From Streptomyces scopuliridis RB72 (GTDB lineage Bacteria; Actinomycetota; Actinomycetes; Streptomycetales; Streptomycetaceae): 64,000 nucleotides of DNA. The first letter of the stretch is position 1; each line of letters starts with the position of its first letter. Below the pieces are notes generated by a model. That model saw only the letters and a list, made by a program, of their open reading frames with translations, was not told the origin of the DNA and searched no databases. The DNA lies in contig NZ_JOEI01000009.1 in assembly GCF_000718095.1 (NCBI RefSeq), positions 248,001 through 312,000 on the forward strand, given 5' to 3'. Below, piece by piece: positions 39,453-47,736 of this stretch. The translations under genes and the position numbers were made by a program.

Positions 39453-40526
39453 TCAAGCCGCGTACTGGTGGGCCGAGTACGTCAGATAGCCCGCATCACC
39501 GCCCTGGTAGTACGTGGCCTCGTCGACGGGGGCGATCGGGAGGCTGCCGCGCAACCGCTCGACCAGGTCGGGGTTGGCGATGAAGGCGCGGCCGAAGCTG
39601 ATGAGGTCGGCGCCCATCCCGAGCCAGCGGTCGGCGTCGTCCCGGCCGGTCTGCTTCGGCCCCATCGGAAGCACCGGATTCATGACGAGAGTGCCCGGCC
39701 ACGCCCGGCGCAGGGCGACCAGCGTCTCTTCGTCCGCGGTGGCCTCCAGGTGCACGTAGGCCACGTCGAGGCGGGCCAGCTCGGTCAGCAGCGCGGTGTA
39801 GAGCTCGCGGACGTCGCTCTCCTCGACTCCCCAGAACGTCCCGCCCGGCGAGAGCCGGATGCCGGTCCTGGCCGCGCCGACGGCCTCGACGGTGGCGGAG
39901 ACGGCCTCCACGGCGAACCGGATCCGGTGGGCGACCGGGCCTCCGTAGCGGTCCGTACGGAGGTTGGCGTTGGACGAGAGGAACTGCGAGATCAGATAGC
40001 CGTTGGCGCCGTGCAGCTCCACGCCGTCGAAACCCGCGTCGACGGCGCGCCGGGCGGCCAGGGCGTACGACCGCGCGTGCTCGGGCACTTCGGTGGTGTC
40101 CAGGGCGCGCGGCGTCGGGGCGGGCTGGGGCCCGGTCGGGGTGAACACCTCGCCGACGGCGGGGACGGCCGAGGGCCCGACCGGCCGCACACCGGTGGTG
40201 TCGGGATGCGAGACCCGGCCGCCGTGCATGATCTGGGCGAAGATCCGTCCCCCGTTGGCGTGGACGGCGGCGGTCACGGGACGCCACGCGGCGACCTGCT
40301 CGTCGGTGTGCAGTCCCGGCGTACCGGGGTTGGACTGCCCGATCACGCTCGGCTGCACCCCCTCGCTCACGATCAGCCCGGCCGTGGCCCGCTGGGCGTA
40401 GTAGGCCGCCATCGACGGCGTCGCCAGACCGCCGGCGGCGGCCCGGACCCGGGTCATCGGGGCCATGACCACCCGGTTGGGCAGCGTCAGCCCGCCGAGC
40501 CGGTAGCTGGTGAAAAGGGTCGTCAC
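39453..40526 (-). CDS. Old yellow enzyme-type NADH:flavin oxidoreductase (alkene reductase)
   Basis: A 357-residue FMN TIM-barrel enzyme. It has LPNRVVMAPMTRVRA (FMN and substrate binding), QIMHGGRVSHP, the HxAN motif FDGVELHGANGYLISQF, SSNANLRTDRYGG and GRAFIANPDLVERL. It reduces activated C=C bonds with NAD(P)H and often serves in electrophile detoxification. The GTG at 40526 follows AAGGAG by 7 bases. A MerR regulator is divergent with a 115-base shared promoter containing a MerR-like operator, so induction by an electrophile or metal is likely. Confidence 0.92.
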   Translation of the reverse strand: MTTLFTSYRLGGLTLPNRVVMAPMTRVRAAAGGLATPSMAAYYAQRATAGLIVSEGVQPSVIGQSNPGTPGLHTDEQVAAWRPVTAAVHANGGRIFAQIMHGGRVSHPDTTGVRPVGPSAVPAVGEVFTPTGPQPAPTPRALDTTEVPEHARSYALAARRAVDAGFDGVELHGANGYLISQFLSSNANLRTDRYGGPVAHRIRFAVEAVSATVEAVGAARTGIRLSPGGTFWGVEESDVRELYTALLTELARLDVAYVHLEATADEETLVALRRAWPGTLVMNPVLPMGPKQTGRDDADRWLGMGADLISFGRAFIANPDLVERLRGSLPIAPVDEATYYQGGDAGYLTYSAHQYAA

Positions 40527-40585
40527 GTCAGGACTCCTTCGCGATCCGCCGCGCCCGGACCTCGGGCACAACGATTACGCTAAAA

Positions 40586-40605
40586 CCTCACACTGACGTC
40601 AGAGG
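40586..40605 (-). promoter_or_regulatory. Candidate MerR-type operator/promoter for the old yellow enzyme gene
   Basis: A 20-base dyad CCTC-N12-GAGG is centred on CTGACGTCAG. Read on the minus strand it lies between TTGCCT (-35-like) and TTAGCG (-10-like), ~19 bases apart, the long spacer typical of MerR-activated promoters. The outer CCTC/GAGG matches the ends of known SoxR/MerR-family sites. Confidence 0.6.
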
Positions 40606-40641
40606 CAAGCTCTGTGGCGCAGGACACAACCAGGAGGCTTC

Positions 40642-41019
40642 ATGCGGATCGGGGAGCTCGCGTCACGGGCCGGGGTCAGCGTCCGGTCCGTGCGCTACTA
40701 CGGGGAGCAGGGACTGCTCACCAGCACCCGCAGCCCCAGCGGGCAGCGGCACTACACGGAAGCCGAGGTCGAGCGGGTCGCGTTCATCCAACGGCTGTAC
40801 GCGGCGGGCCTGTCCAGCCGCACCATCGCGGAAGTGCTGCCCTGCGTCGACGCGCCCAGCGAGGAGAACTCCGACTCCGCGCTGGAGCGGATGGCGCAGG
40901 AGCGCGACCGGCTCTCCGCGCATATCGCCGACCTCGTACAGACCAGGGACGCACTCGACGGACTGATGGCCATGGCCCGCGCGCACCGGGAAGAACTGAG
41001 AACGGCCGCAGTCTGCTGA
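40642..41019 (+). CDS. MerR-family transcriptional regulator
   Basis: A 125-residue MerR protein. The winged helix is RIGELASRAGVSVRSVRYYGEQGLL with TEAEVERVAFIQRLYAAGLSSRTIAEVL, followed by a dimerisation coiled coil (~80-118) and a short tail ending TAAVC. Cysteines at ~66 and 125 are too few for a classical metal site, so a small-molecule or redox signal is possible. GGAGG precedes the ATG. It is divergent from the old yellow enzyme gene. Confidence 0.9.
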   Translation: MRIGELASRAGVSVRSVRYYGEQGLLTSTRSPSGQRHYTEAEVERVAFIQRLYAAGLSSRTIAEVLPCVDAPSEENSDSALERMAQERDRLSAHIADLVQTRDALDGLMAMARAHREELRTAAVC

Positions 41020-41044
41020 GTCCGTCCCGCGGCTCAGGCGATCA

Positions 41045-41533
41045 TCACGTAGCGACCAGCCGGCGCTGGAGCCGCACGCCGGGGCGCCCGTCGATGCTGA
41101 TGTGCTCCACCACAGTGAACCCGTTACGCGCGAGCACGGCCCGGGACGCCGGATTGTCGAGCGTGGTGACCGCGGTGAGTGCGGAGAGCCGGTACGCCGA
41201 GACAGCCAGCCGGCACACTTCCTCGACCCCGGCCGTCGCCACGCCCCGGCCGGCGGCACGCTCACCGATCCGGTAGCCGAGTTCAGCGACCCCCTCCTCG
41301 ACGTCCACAAGATTGACGCGGCCGGCCAACTCCCCCCGGTCGTCCACGAGGACATGGAAATGACACAGACCGGCGTCCTGCTCCGCGAGGAGTGCACGGT
41401 GACGGGAGGCGAACCCGGCGAAGTACGCGTCCCCGCGATCCGACACGGACCGCGCGAAGTACCCCCGGTTTTCCCGCTCGAACTCCAGCAGGGCATCCGC
41501 ATGGTCGGCCCGGAGCCGCTCCAGCCTCATCAT
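41045..41533 (-). CDS. GNAT-family N-acetyltransferase
   Basis: A ~162-residue RimJ-type GNAT. It has MRLERLRADHADALLEFERENR at the N-terminus, LAGRVNLVDVEEGVAELGYRIGE, the acetyl-CoA loop AAGRGVATAGVEEVCRLA, and NPASRAVLARNGFTVVEH near the end. It acetylates an unknown amine, protein N-terminus or antibiotic. The ATG-ATG pair at 41533/41530 is taken as the start because homology begins there; the frame is open to 41566. It is convergent with the MerR gene. Confidence 0.85.
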   Translation of the reverse strand: MMRLERLRADHADALLEFERENRGYFARSVSDRGDAYFAGFASRHRALLAEQDAGLCHFHVLVDDRGELAGRVNLVDVEEGVAELGYRIGERAAGRGVATAGVEEVCRLAVSAYRLSALTAVTTLDNPASRAVLARNGFTVVEHISIDGRPGVRLQRRLVAT

Positions 41534-41700
41534 GCTCGGACCGTACACGGACAAGCGCGTCACCAACGATGCCCGCTACCGGGCTAATGCCGCACCGTCC
41601 GGCACAGACGGCCGGAGGACCGGCCGGACGGACGGAGCTGGAGACCCTCGCGTACAGCACGGGGGCATGATGGCGGTCCTGGAGATCGTCAATTAGCCCG

Positions 41701-42642
41701 TCACCGGGTGCTGAGCCAGTGCGGGTCGGGGACGACCGTCAGGATCGCCGACAGCAGGACGATCACCGCCAGTACGGCCAGCTCCGCACGTGCCGGGGGC
41801 CCGGCGTCCGCGCCGCGGCGCAGCCGGTGTCTGGCCGTCAGGGCGAGGCCGCTCACGACCGAGACCAGCAGCAGTTTGGCGATGAGCACCCGGCCGTACG
41901 CCGTGCTGAACACGACGTCGGCCGGAAGCCTGCGGAGGGTGGAGAGCGTTCCGGTGGCGACGAGGGCGGCGAAGAGCCAGCCGGCGAGCCGGGCGTAGCG
42001 GGCGAGCACCTCGCGGGCCCCGGCCGGGTCGCCCCGGCGCAGCCACATCGTGCGCAGTACGTACAGCAGCCCGCCGGTCCACAGCGAGGCCGCGGTCAGA
42101 TGGACGACGGTGAGGGCGGTGCCCAGCATCGGGGTGTACGGCTCGGGGTGCGCCCGCAGGGCCTCCGCGCCGACGACCACGGCCAGGGGCGCGAGGGCCG
42201 CCAGGGGGCGGTTCAGGGCGACACAGCCGGCCGCCAGCAGAAAGCCGTTGGCCATGAAGAGCAGCAGGCGGCCCTCGACGGTGCCGTACACCGTGGTGAT
42301 GTCGAGGCCGCTCACGGACGCGAGCAGGATGATCTGCCCCGCCGAGGCACCCGCCCCGGTCAGCGCGGCGGCGAGCGCCCAGCCGCGTGGCGCGGGGCCG
42401 GTACGGGCGAGCCGGGCGCCGGCCAGCTCGCCGAGGTGGACGGCGAGCCCGGCGAAGACGGCGACCCGCAGCGCGGTGGTGGCTCCCGCGCCGGGTATGC
42501 GCAGCTCACCGGTCCCGCGCGAGGCTATGGCCGCGCCGAGCAGGACGACCAGCGCGGCGAACAGGACGCCGCCGGCTATCAGGGCGGCCCTGCGGCCGGC
42601 CGAGCCGGTGGCTTCGTCAGCGGACGGACCCGGATATATCAC
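41701..42642 (-). CDS. CopD-family membrane protein
   Basis: A ~313-residue integral membrane protein with eight or nine helices. The C-terminal part (~180-310) is CopD-like: VVHLTAASLWTGGLLYVL, ARLAGWLFAALVATGTLSTL, TAYGRVLIAKLLLVSV. The histidine in VVHLTAASLW is the likely copper/heme-side residue. It probably takes part in copper uptake or homeostasis. No CopC partner is adjacent. The start is uncertain: GTG at 42642 or TTG at 42678. Confidence 0.78.
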   Translation of the reverse strand: MIYPGPSADEATGSAGRRAALIAGGVLFAALVVLLGAAIASRGTGELRIPGAGATTALRVAVFAGLAVHLGELAGARLARTGPAPRGWALAAALTGAGASAGQIILLASVSGLDITTVYGTVEGRLLLFMANGFLLAAGCVALNRPLAALAPLAVVVGAEALRAHPEPYTPMLGTALTVVHLTAASLWTGGLLYVLRTMWLRRGDPAGAREVLARYARLAGWLFAALVATGTLSTLRRLPADVVFSTAYGRVLIAKLLLVSVVSGLALTARHRLRRGADAGPPARAELAVLAVIVLLSAILTVVPDPHWLSTR

Positions 42643-42755
42643 CGCTTGATCATGTCTGCCCGGCGCGTCCTCCGGCAACGCGAGCGGGGCGTGCGGCTGA
42701 TGGTCCGGGCCGTCCCGGATGCCCCGCCCCCGCCCCGCACCACCGCGCGCCCGGA

Positions 42756-42968
42756 TCAGGCCTTGCGCGAGGCCAGGAACTCGTCGAACGTCAGCAGCCC
42801 GTCACCGTTCGCGTCATGCGCGTTGATCACGGCCTGTGCCACGGTCTCGGTCACATGGAAGTCACCGAGCTGCGCCATCACGCTCTTGTACTCCGCCGCC
42901 GTGATGAGCCCGTCGCCGTTCGCGTCGAACCGCTCGAACGCCTTGCGCGCCTCGTCGATGTCCGCCAC
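42756..42968 (-). CDS. Small EF-hand calcium-binding protein
   Basis: A 70-residue protein made of two EF-hands, the loops being DANGDGLITAAE (residues ~15-26) and DANGDGLLTFDE (~52-63). Both keep all Ca2+-coordinating positions. It resembles the small calmodulin-like CabC/CalA proteins of Streptomyces, which buffer calcium and affect aerial growth. The ATG has GGGGCGGAACAGTGGCGGAC upstream. It is a stand-alone gene. Confidence 0.9.
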   Translation of the reverse strand: MADIDEARKAFERFDANGDGLITAAEYKSVMAQLGDFHVTETVAQAVINAHDANGDGLLTFDEFLASRKA

Positions 42969-43050
42969 TGTTCCGCCCCTTCGTGGTGCCGTACTGACGG
43001 GGTCAGATTATCCGTACGCGTTCACCCGAACGGCGGCAGCCCAGGACGGG

Positions 43051-43077
43051 GGAACGCCCGCGGTGCGCGGGCGTTCC
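43051..43077 (-). terminator. Hairpin terminator after the ADP-ribosyltransferase gene
   Basis: A perfect 12-base stem, GGAACGCCCGCG with CGCGGGCGTTCC, has a 3-base loop, 30 bases past the stop of the minus-strand gene. Confidence 0.8.
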
Positions 43078-43106
43078 GGTGACGGCGGACCGGACGGGCA
43101 ACTACG

Positions 43107-43757
43107 TCAGCCGCGCCACGGCTGGTAGTGCGGATTGTCCAGGCACTCCGACATGATCTCGGTCTTCTTCACCTTGTCGACCGGGCAGACACCGACGATC
43201 CGCTCCCGGGAGATCCCGCCGGGGAAGGCGACCTCCACCTGGTCGGCCCACTTGTGGGTGTCACCGATCGTCTTGTTGACGTCGATACCGCCGGGGGCGT
43301 CGATGTAGTAGTTGAAGCCGCTCTTGTACCACTGCTTGTACAGGTCGTGGTCATAGCTGGTGGAGACATACGGCGAGGGCTGGTTGACCAGGACGTACTT
43401 CTCCACGTCGTACTGCCCGTCCAGCGGCGCCTTCGGGTGGAAGCCCTGCTCGAAGATGACCTCCGGCTTCCGGCTGTCGGCGCGGTAGAGCTGCCGGCAG
43501 TCGGTGCGCCAGGCGGGCGTCGGGGTGATCCGGTCGGCCTCGACCCTACGGTCCGCCGCGGCGAACATCGGGTCCTCGACGCGGGGACACTTTTCGGCGG
43601 CCTTGAAGGAAGCCGCCTGCGCGGGGGCGGACGTGACCGGGGCGGAGCCGGCCGGGGAGTGCGTGGACGCGGCCTCGGTGGCGGAGGCCGGAATCAGGAC
43701 GGCGGTGACGGACAGGGCGACGGCGGCGGCCCGCCGCCGCAAGCGAGGAGTGATCAT
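43107..43757 (-). CDS. Secreted pierisin/ScARP-like mono-ADP-ribosyltransferase
   Basis: A 216-residue exported protein. A basic N-terminus and hydrophobic core end near SATEAAS (signal peptide). The R-S-E class signature is complete: Arg92 in LYRADSR, Ser-Thr-Ser at 132-134 (YVSTSYDH), and Gln173-x-Glu175 in QVEVAF, with YYIDAPGGIDVNKTIGD between. Cysteine pairs (57/87, 191/205) suit disulfides. The closest known relatives are ScARP of S. coelicolor and Scabin of S. scabies, which ADP-ribosylate guanine bases of nucleosides or DNA. The ATG at 43757 has GGAGGG upstream. The target in vivo is unknown. Confidence 0.88.
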   Translation of the reverse strand: MITPRLRRRAAAVALSVTAVLIPASATEAASTHSPAGSAPVTSAPAQAASFKAAEKCPRVEDPMFAAADRRVEADRITPTPAWRTDCRQLYRADSRKPEVIFEQGFHPKAPLDGQYDVEKYVLVNQPSPYVSTSYDHDLYKQWYKSGFNYYIDAPGGIDVNKTIGDTHKWADQVEVAFPGGISRERIVGVCPVDKVKKTEIMSECLDNPHYQPWRG

Positions 43758-43898
43758 GGGTGCACCCTCCACGCTGTACGGCGGCGGGCCGTGGACCGTC
43801 ACCCGATCGGGGGCGTGTCCGTTCACAACCTTGCCTGCGCCGATACGAGTTGACGTCAGCCCGACGTCAACTCCGCGTCAAATCCGCGTCAGCTCTCG

Positions 43899-45146
43899 TC
43901 AGCGGAAGACTCCCGTGTGCCCCAGCGAGTAACGGCCGGGCTGCGGGTAGACCGCGAGTCCGTGCGGGCCGCCGCCGACCGGGATCCGGGCGATCTCGTT
44001 ACCGCTGCGCGTGTCGATCGCGTACACCTCGGAGTCGTAACGCCCCGCCAGCCACAGCACCTTGCCGTCCGACGAGACACCGCCCATGTCGGGGCTGCCT
44101 CCGTCCGGCAGATGCCACTTCTTCGCCAGCTTGTTCTTCGCGAAGTCGAAGACGGAGATGGTGCCCTCGCCGCGGTTGGAGATGTACATCTCCTTGGAAT
44201 CCCGGCTGACATACAGGCCGTGGCATCCCTCGCCCGTCGGCAGCAGCTTCGGGGTGGTGAACTTCTCGCCGTTCAGCACCCACATGCCGTGGGCCATCAT
44301 GTCGGCGACGTAGAACGTCTTGCCGTCCGGCGAGATCTTCACGTCCTGCGGCATGGCGCCCTGGAAGGGCAGCTTCTGCTGGGCGATGACCTTCATCTGC
44401 TCCGTGTCGACCTTGAGGAGTTCACCGGAGAACTCGCACGAGACGATGAAGTACCGGCCGTCCGCCGAGAAGTCGGCGTGGTTGACGCCCGCGCAGGTCA
44501 CCGGCTCGGTCTTCTTCACCTTCATGGTGCGCGGATCGCGGAAGACCAGCTGACGGTCGAGCGAGGCCATGACGATCGCGTACTTGCCGTTCGGCGTGAA
44601 GTAGAGGTTGTACGGATCGTGTACGTCGACCGGCTCGCCCGCCTTGCCGGTGGCGGGGTCGATCGGGGTGAGCGTATGGCCGCGGTTGTTGTTGACCCAG
44701 AGGGTCTTCAGATCCCAGGAGGGCACGACGTGCTGCGGCTGTCTGCCGACGTCGATGGTCTCGATGACCTTGTACGTCGCGGGGTCGATCACCGAGACCG
44801 TGTCGGAGTGCGTGTTGGGCACGTACACCCGCGACGGGAAGCCCTTCACGATGGGCGAGAGCATGCCGGGCCGGTCGGCGGCGTAAATGTCCTTGGGGTC
44901 CAGCACGGGCGGCATGCCCGGCAGTCCGGCCGGCATGCTCCGCTCGGGCACGACGGGCCGGGCGGCGGCCTTGGTCGCCTTCGGCGCGGCCCGCTCGGTG
45001 TCCTGGCTCGCGCAGCTCGCGAGCAGGGCGAGGGCGGCGGCCCCCAGCAGGGCGATCGTCCGTCTGGTGATCCGTTCGGTGCTCCGCGAGGTGATCGGAG
45101 TGATCGGGGTGGGCCGCTCGGTGGTCCGTGGAGTGGGGGGAAGCAT
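43899..45146 (-). CDS. YVTN-family beta-propeller lipoprotein
   Basis: A 415-residue surface lipoprotein. The lipobox is LLASC (Cys45) after a long Thr/Pro-rich n-region. The mature part is a seven-bladed propeller with YVTN-type repeats such as VYVPNTHSDTVSVIDPATYKVIETIDVG and MYISNRGEGTISVFDF. Ligand and partner are unknown; the repeat also occurs in metal- and cell-surface proteins. The ATG overlaps the upstream deacetylase-like stop by one base (TGATG), so the two are made together. Confidence 0.88.
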   Translation of the reverse strand: MLPPTPRTTERPTPITPITSRSTERITRRTIALLGAAALALLASCASQDTERAAPKATKAAARPVVPERSMPAGLPGMPPVLDPKDIYAADRPGMLSPIVKGFPSRVYVPNTHSDTVSVIDPATYKVIETIDVGRQPQHVVPSWDLKTLWVNNNRGHTLTPIDPATGKAGEPVDVHDPYNLYFTPNGKYAIVMASLDRQLVFRDPRTMKVKKTEPVTCAGVNHADFSADGRYFIVSCEFSGELLKVDTEQMKVIAQQKLPFQGAMPQDVKISPDGKTFYVADMMAHGMWVLNGEKFTTPKLLPTGEGCHGLYVSRDSKEMYISNRGEGTISVFDFAKNKLAKKWHLPDGGSPDMGGVSSDGKVLWLAGRYDSEVYAIDTRSGNEIARIPVGGGPHGLAVYPQPGRYSLGHTGVFR

Positions 45147-45976
45147 CAGGTCAGCAGCTCCGTGGTCGTCACCGCGCGCAGGCCGCGGCGTTCCAGTGCG
45201 TCGAGAAGGGCGGGCAGGGCGGCGACCGTGTCCGCGTAGCCGAAGTGCAGGCTCACCACGGAGCCGTTGCGGATCTGTCCGGTGACGGTGCGGGTGACGG
45301 CCGCGGCGCCGGGCGAGGTGAAGTCGAGGGAGTCGACGTCGTACGAGAGGACATGCGGATAGCCCGCCTTCCGCGCCAGCCGCTGGACCAGCGGGGTGGC
45401 GTGCTGGGTGCGGGAGGGGCGGAACCAGCTGCCGATGGAGCCGGTGAGCCTGCGCAGCCGCTGGGCGCAGCCGTTGATCTCCGCGTACGCCGCGGCCTCG
45501 TCCAGTTCGGAGATGTCGATGTGGTGCAGCGTGTGGTTGCCGAGATCGTGGCCGCCGTCCAGGATCCGGCGGGCGAGGGCGGGATGCTCGTCGAGCCAGC
45601 CGCCCACGGCGAGGACGGTGATCCGGGCCCCGGCGCGTTCCGCCTCCGCCAGCACCGCGTTGGCGGTGGCGGGATCGCCCTGGCCGTGGAAGGTGAGGGC
45701 GACGCGCGGGCGGTCGCGGGGGCCGTGCGCGATCTCGGTGGGCTGCCCGGGGAACCGGCGCGGCGCGGGCGCGGTACGGGCCGCGGGCCGCCCGTTCCCC
45801 GGGCTGGCTCCCGCGGACGGCCCGGCCGGCGATCCGGGGGCGGATCCGCGCGGCGGGCCGGACACGGAACCGGCGGGCGTGGCGGGGGCGCTGTCCGTAC
45901 AGCCGGTGGCGAGGGCGCCCGCCACGGCCGCGCCGGCTCCTGCGCGCAGTGCACTGCGACGGTCGATCGGGATCAC
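45146..45976 (-). CDS. Polysaccharide deacetylase-like (NodB-fold) lipoprotein with an altered active site
   Basis: A 276-residue protein with lipobox ATGC (Cys26) and a ~50-residue Gly/Pro/Ala linker, then a NodB domain (~90-275). The metal motif HDLGNHTLHH (His143, His148) and a late VVSLHFG are kept. Motif 1, normally TFDDG, reads TFHGQGDP (95-102), and motif 3 reads RPSRTQHATP. Loss of the usual Asp pair makes ordinary deacetylase chemistry doubtful; the Asp at 101 may compensate. GTG start at 45976. It is coupled to the YVTN lipoprotein gene, suggesting a shared envelope role. Confidence 0.83.
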   Translation of the reverse strand: MIPIDRRSALRAGAGAAVAGALATGCTDSAPATPAGSVSGPPRGSAPGSPAGPSAGASPGNGRPAARTAPAPRRFPGQPTEIAHGPRDRPRVALTFHGQGDPATANAVLAEAERAGARITVLAVGGWLDEHPALARRILDGGHDLGNHTLHHIDISELDEAAAYAEINGCAQRLRRLTGSIGSWFRPSRTQHATPLVQRLARKAGYPHVLSYDVDSLDFTSPGAAAVTRTVTGQIRNGSVVSLHFGYADTVAALPALLDALERRGLRAVTTTELLT

Positions 45977-46049
45977 GCCCCCATTTAAGGGGGAAGGAGG
46001 GCGAAAGGTGACGATTGACCCGTTGAAGGGGACTTACGGGTCGTCACTC

Positions 46050-46574
46050 TCAAGGCAGCTGACGGTCGGAGACCCGCATCTCGAACCAGGTGGTCTTGCC
46101 GCGCGGCAGCAGATCCACCCCCCACCGGTCGGAGAGCCGGTCCACCAGGAAGAGGCCGCGCCCGCTCGTGTCCATCTCGTGCACCGGCATCAGGCAGGGC
46201 AGTCCGCGCGAGGGGTCCCGTACCTCGATCCTGATCCAGCCGCGGCGGCGCAGCATGCGTAACCCGAAGACCCGGGCGCCGGTGTGCCGTACGGCGTTGC
46301 CGACGAGTTCCGAGACGAGCAGGACGGCGTACTCGGCGGTCTGCGGCGAGAGCGCCCACTGCTCCAGCACCACGCAGTGGGTGATCCGGCGGGCGGCGAG
46401 GGCGGATTCCGGGCGGGAGGGCAGACGGACTTCCGCTTCCGTCGGATTACCGAACAATTCCAGCGCCTTGTGCGCCTGTTCGTCGTCGACGGACGGTATC
46501 CACCGCGCTGCGGCCGCGTCGCCGCGCTGCCGCGGTTGCTCCACACCCTCCAGGCCCGCCATGCCCCCCATCAT
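46050..46574 (-). CDS. Anti-sigma-factor-type ATP-binding protein (HATPase_c)
   Basis: A ~174-residue GHKL protein of the SpoIIAB/RsbW group common in Streptomyces. The N-box is LVSELVGNAVRHTGA, the G1 region EVRDPSRGLP, and the G2 region DTSGRGLFLVDRLSDRWG. It probably binds or phosphorylates an anti-anti-sigma factor. The ATG at 46574 is preferred (GGGAG upstream); others are at 46571 and 46562, and the frame is open to 46685. The first ~50 residues are unconserved. It has its own promoter region with CTTAAG repeats. Confidence 0.83.
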   Translation of the reverse strand: MMGGMAGLEGVEQPRQRGDAAAARWIPSVDDEQAHKALELFGNPTEAEVRLPSRPESALAARRITHCVVLEQWALSPQTAEYAVLLVSELVGNAVRHTGARVFGLRMLRRRGWIRIEVRDPSRGLPCLMPVHEMDTSGRGLFLVDRLSDRWGVDLLPRGKTTWFEMRVSDRQLP

Positions 46575-46747
46575 GGCCGTCCAGAGCACTCCCGGGGGCC
46601 GTTCCGGGTGAATCGACCCCCCGGAATGAGTCATTCCAGGGGGCGCGAACGGCATATGCCAAGGGCAGAACTCGGGCTTGCACAACTCCCTGACCAGCGA
46701 TAACGACCCGCAATGGAGTGATCACCAAGAGCGATCACGGTAAATAC

Positions 46748-46764
46748 CTTAAGGCTCTCTTAAG
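46748..46764. promoter_or_regulatory. CTTAAG direct repeats, 11-bp period
   Basis: CTTAAG occurs at 46748-46753 and 46759-46764, one helical turn apart, upstream of the anti-sigma-type gene. An 11-base repeat is typical of OmpR/PhoB-family response-regulator sites. Confidence 0.4.
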
Positions 46765-46826
46765 GTTGCGCTAAGCCGGGCGCCGGGTTGACGCGCACCG
46801 CTCCCCCGGCGCCAACAGGTGTACGT

Positions 46827-47597
46827 TCAGAGGAACTTGGCCTTCCCCGGACCGTCCTCCACAAACGACCGCATGCCGCGCTCGCGGTCCTCCGTGGCGA
46901 ACAGGCCCGCGAACCAATTGCGTTCGATCGTGAGACCGGTCTCCAGATCCGTCTCCAGACCCGCGTCGACCGACTCCTTGGCGGCCCGCAGCGCGAGCGC
47001 GGGCCCCTGGGCGAGCTTCGCGGCCCAGGCGTGCGCCTGCTCGTACACCTCTTCCGGCGGGACCACCCGGTCGACCAGACCGATCGCCAGCGCCTCGTCG
47101 GCCTTCACCTGACGGCCCGTGAAGATGAGGTCCTTGGCCCGGGAAGGGCCGACCAGCCGCGCGAGCCGCTGCGTACCGCCGGCGCCCGGGATCAGACCGA
47201 GCAGGATCTCGGGCTGGCCGAGCTTGGCGTTGGCCCCGGCGATGCGGAAGTCCGCGCAGAGGGCCAGCTCGCAGCCGCCGCCCAGCGCGTAGCCGGTGAC
47301 CGCCGCGACGACGGGCTTGGGGATCCGGGCGACAGCGGTGAACGACTCCTGGAGCGCCCGGGAGCGTACGACCATCGCCGCGTGGTCCCACCCGCGCATC
47401 TCCTTGATGTCGGCGCCGGCCGCGAAGACCTTCTCGCCGCCGTACAGGATCACGGACCGTACGTCGTCGCGCCGGCCCGCCTCCTCGGCCAGCTCGCGCA
47501 GCCGGTCCTGGATGGAGGCGTCGAGTGCGTTCATCGGGGGGCGGTCGAGCCGGATCGTACCGACGCCGCCGGAGACCTCAAGGTTCACGAATGCCAT
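46827..47597 (-). CDS. Enoyl-CoA hydratase/isomerase family protein
   Basis: A 256-residue crotonase. Oxyanion-hole segments are FAAGADIKEM and ALGGGCELALCAD; the second catalytic glutamate is in GQPEILLGLIPGAGGTQRL. Both catalytic glutamates (GGGCE and PEILLG) are kept, which fits hydration of trans-2-enoyl-CoA in fatty acid breakdown. ATG start at 47597. It is a stand-alone gene between the anti-sigma gene and the L,D-transpeptidases. Confidence 0.92.
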   Translation of the reverse strand: MAFVNLEVSGGVGTIRLDRPPMNALDASIQDRLRELAEEAGRRDDVRSVILYGGEKVFAAGADIKEMRGWDHAAMVVRSRALQESFTAVARIPKPVVAAVTGYALGGGCELALCADFRIAGANAKLGQPEILLGLIPGAGGTQRLARLVGPSRAKDLIFTGRQVKADEALAIGLVDRVVPPEEVYEQAHAWAAKLAQGPALALRAAKESVDAGLETDLETGLTIERNWFAGLFATEDRERGMRSFVEDGPGKAKFL

Positions 47598-47663
47598 ACG
47601 TGCAGGTTAACCGGCGCTAACCGGCTCCGGCACGGGTACGGGTACGGGGCACGGATACGCGGC

Positions 47664-47700
47664 CGGGCCCGGTGCGTCTGGTCACAGCGCACCGGGCCCG
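47664..47700 (-). terminator. Hairpin terminator after the first L,D-transpeptidase gene
   Basis: A perfect 13-base stem, CGGGCCCGGTGCG with CGCACCGGGCCCG, has an 11-base loop, ~37 bases past the transpeptidase stop. Confidence 0.85.
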
Positions 47701-47736
47701 TATCCCCGCTCTCCGTGCGGGACATCGGCGGAGGTT

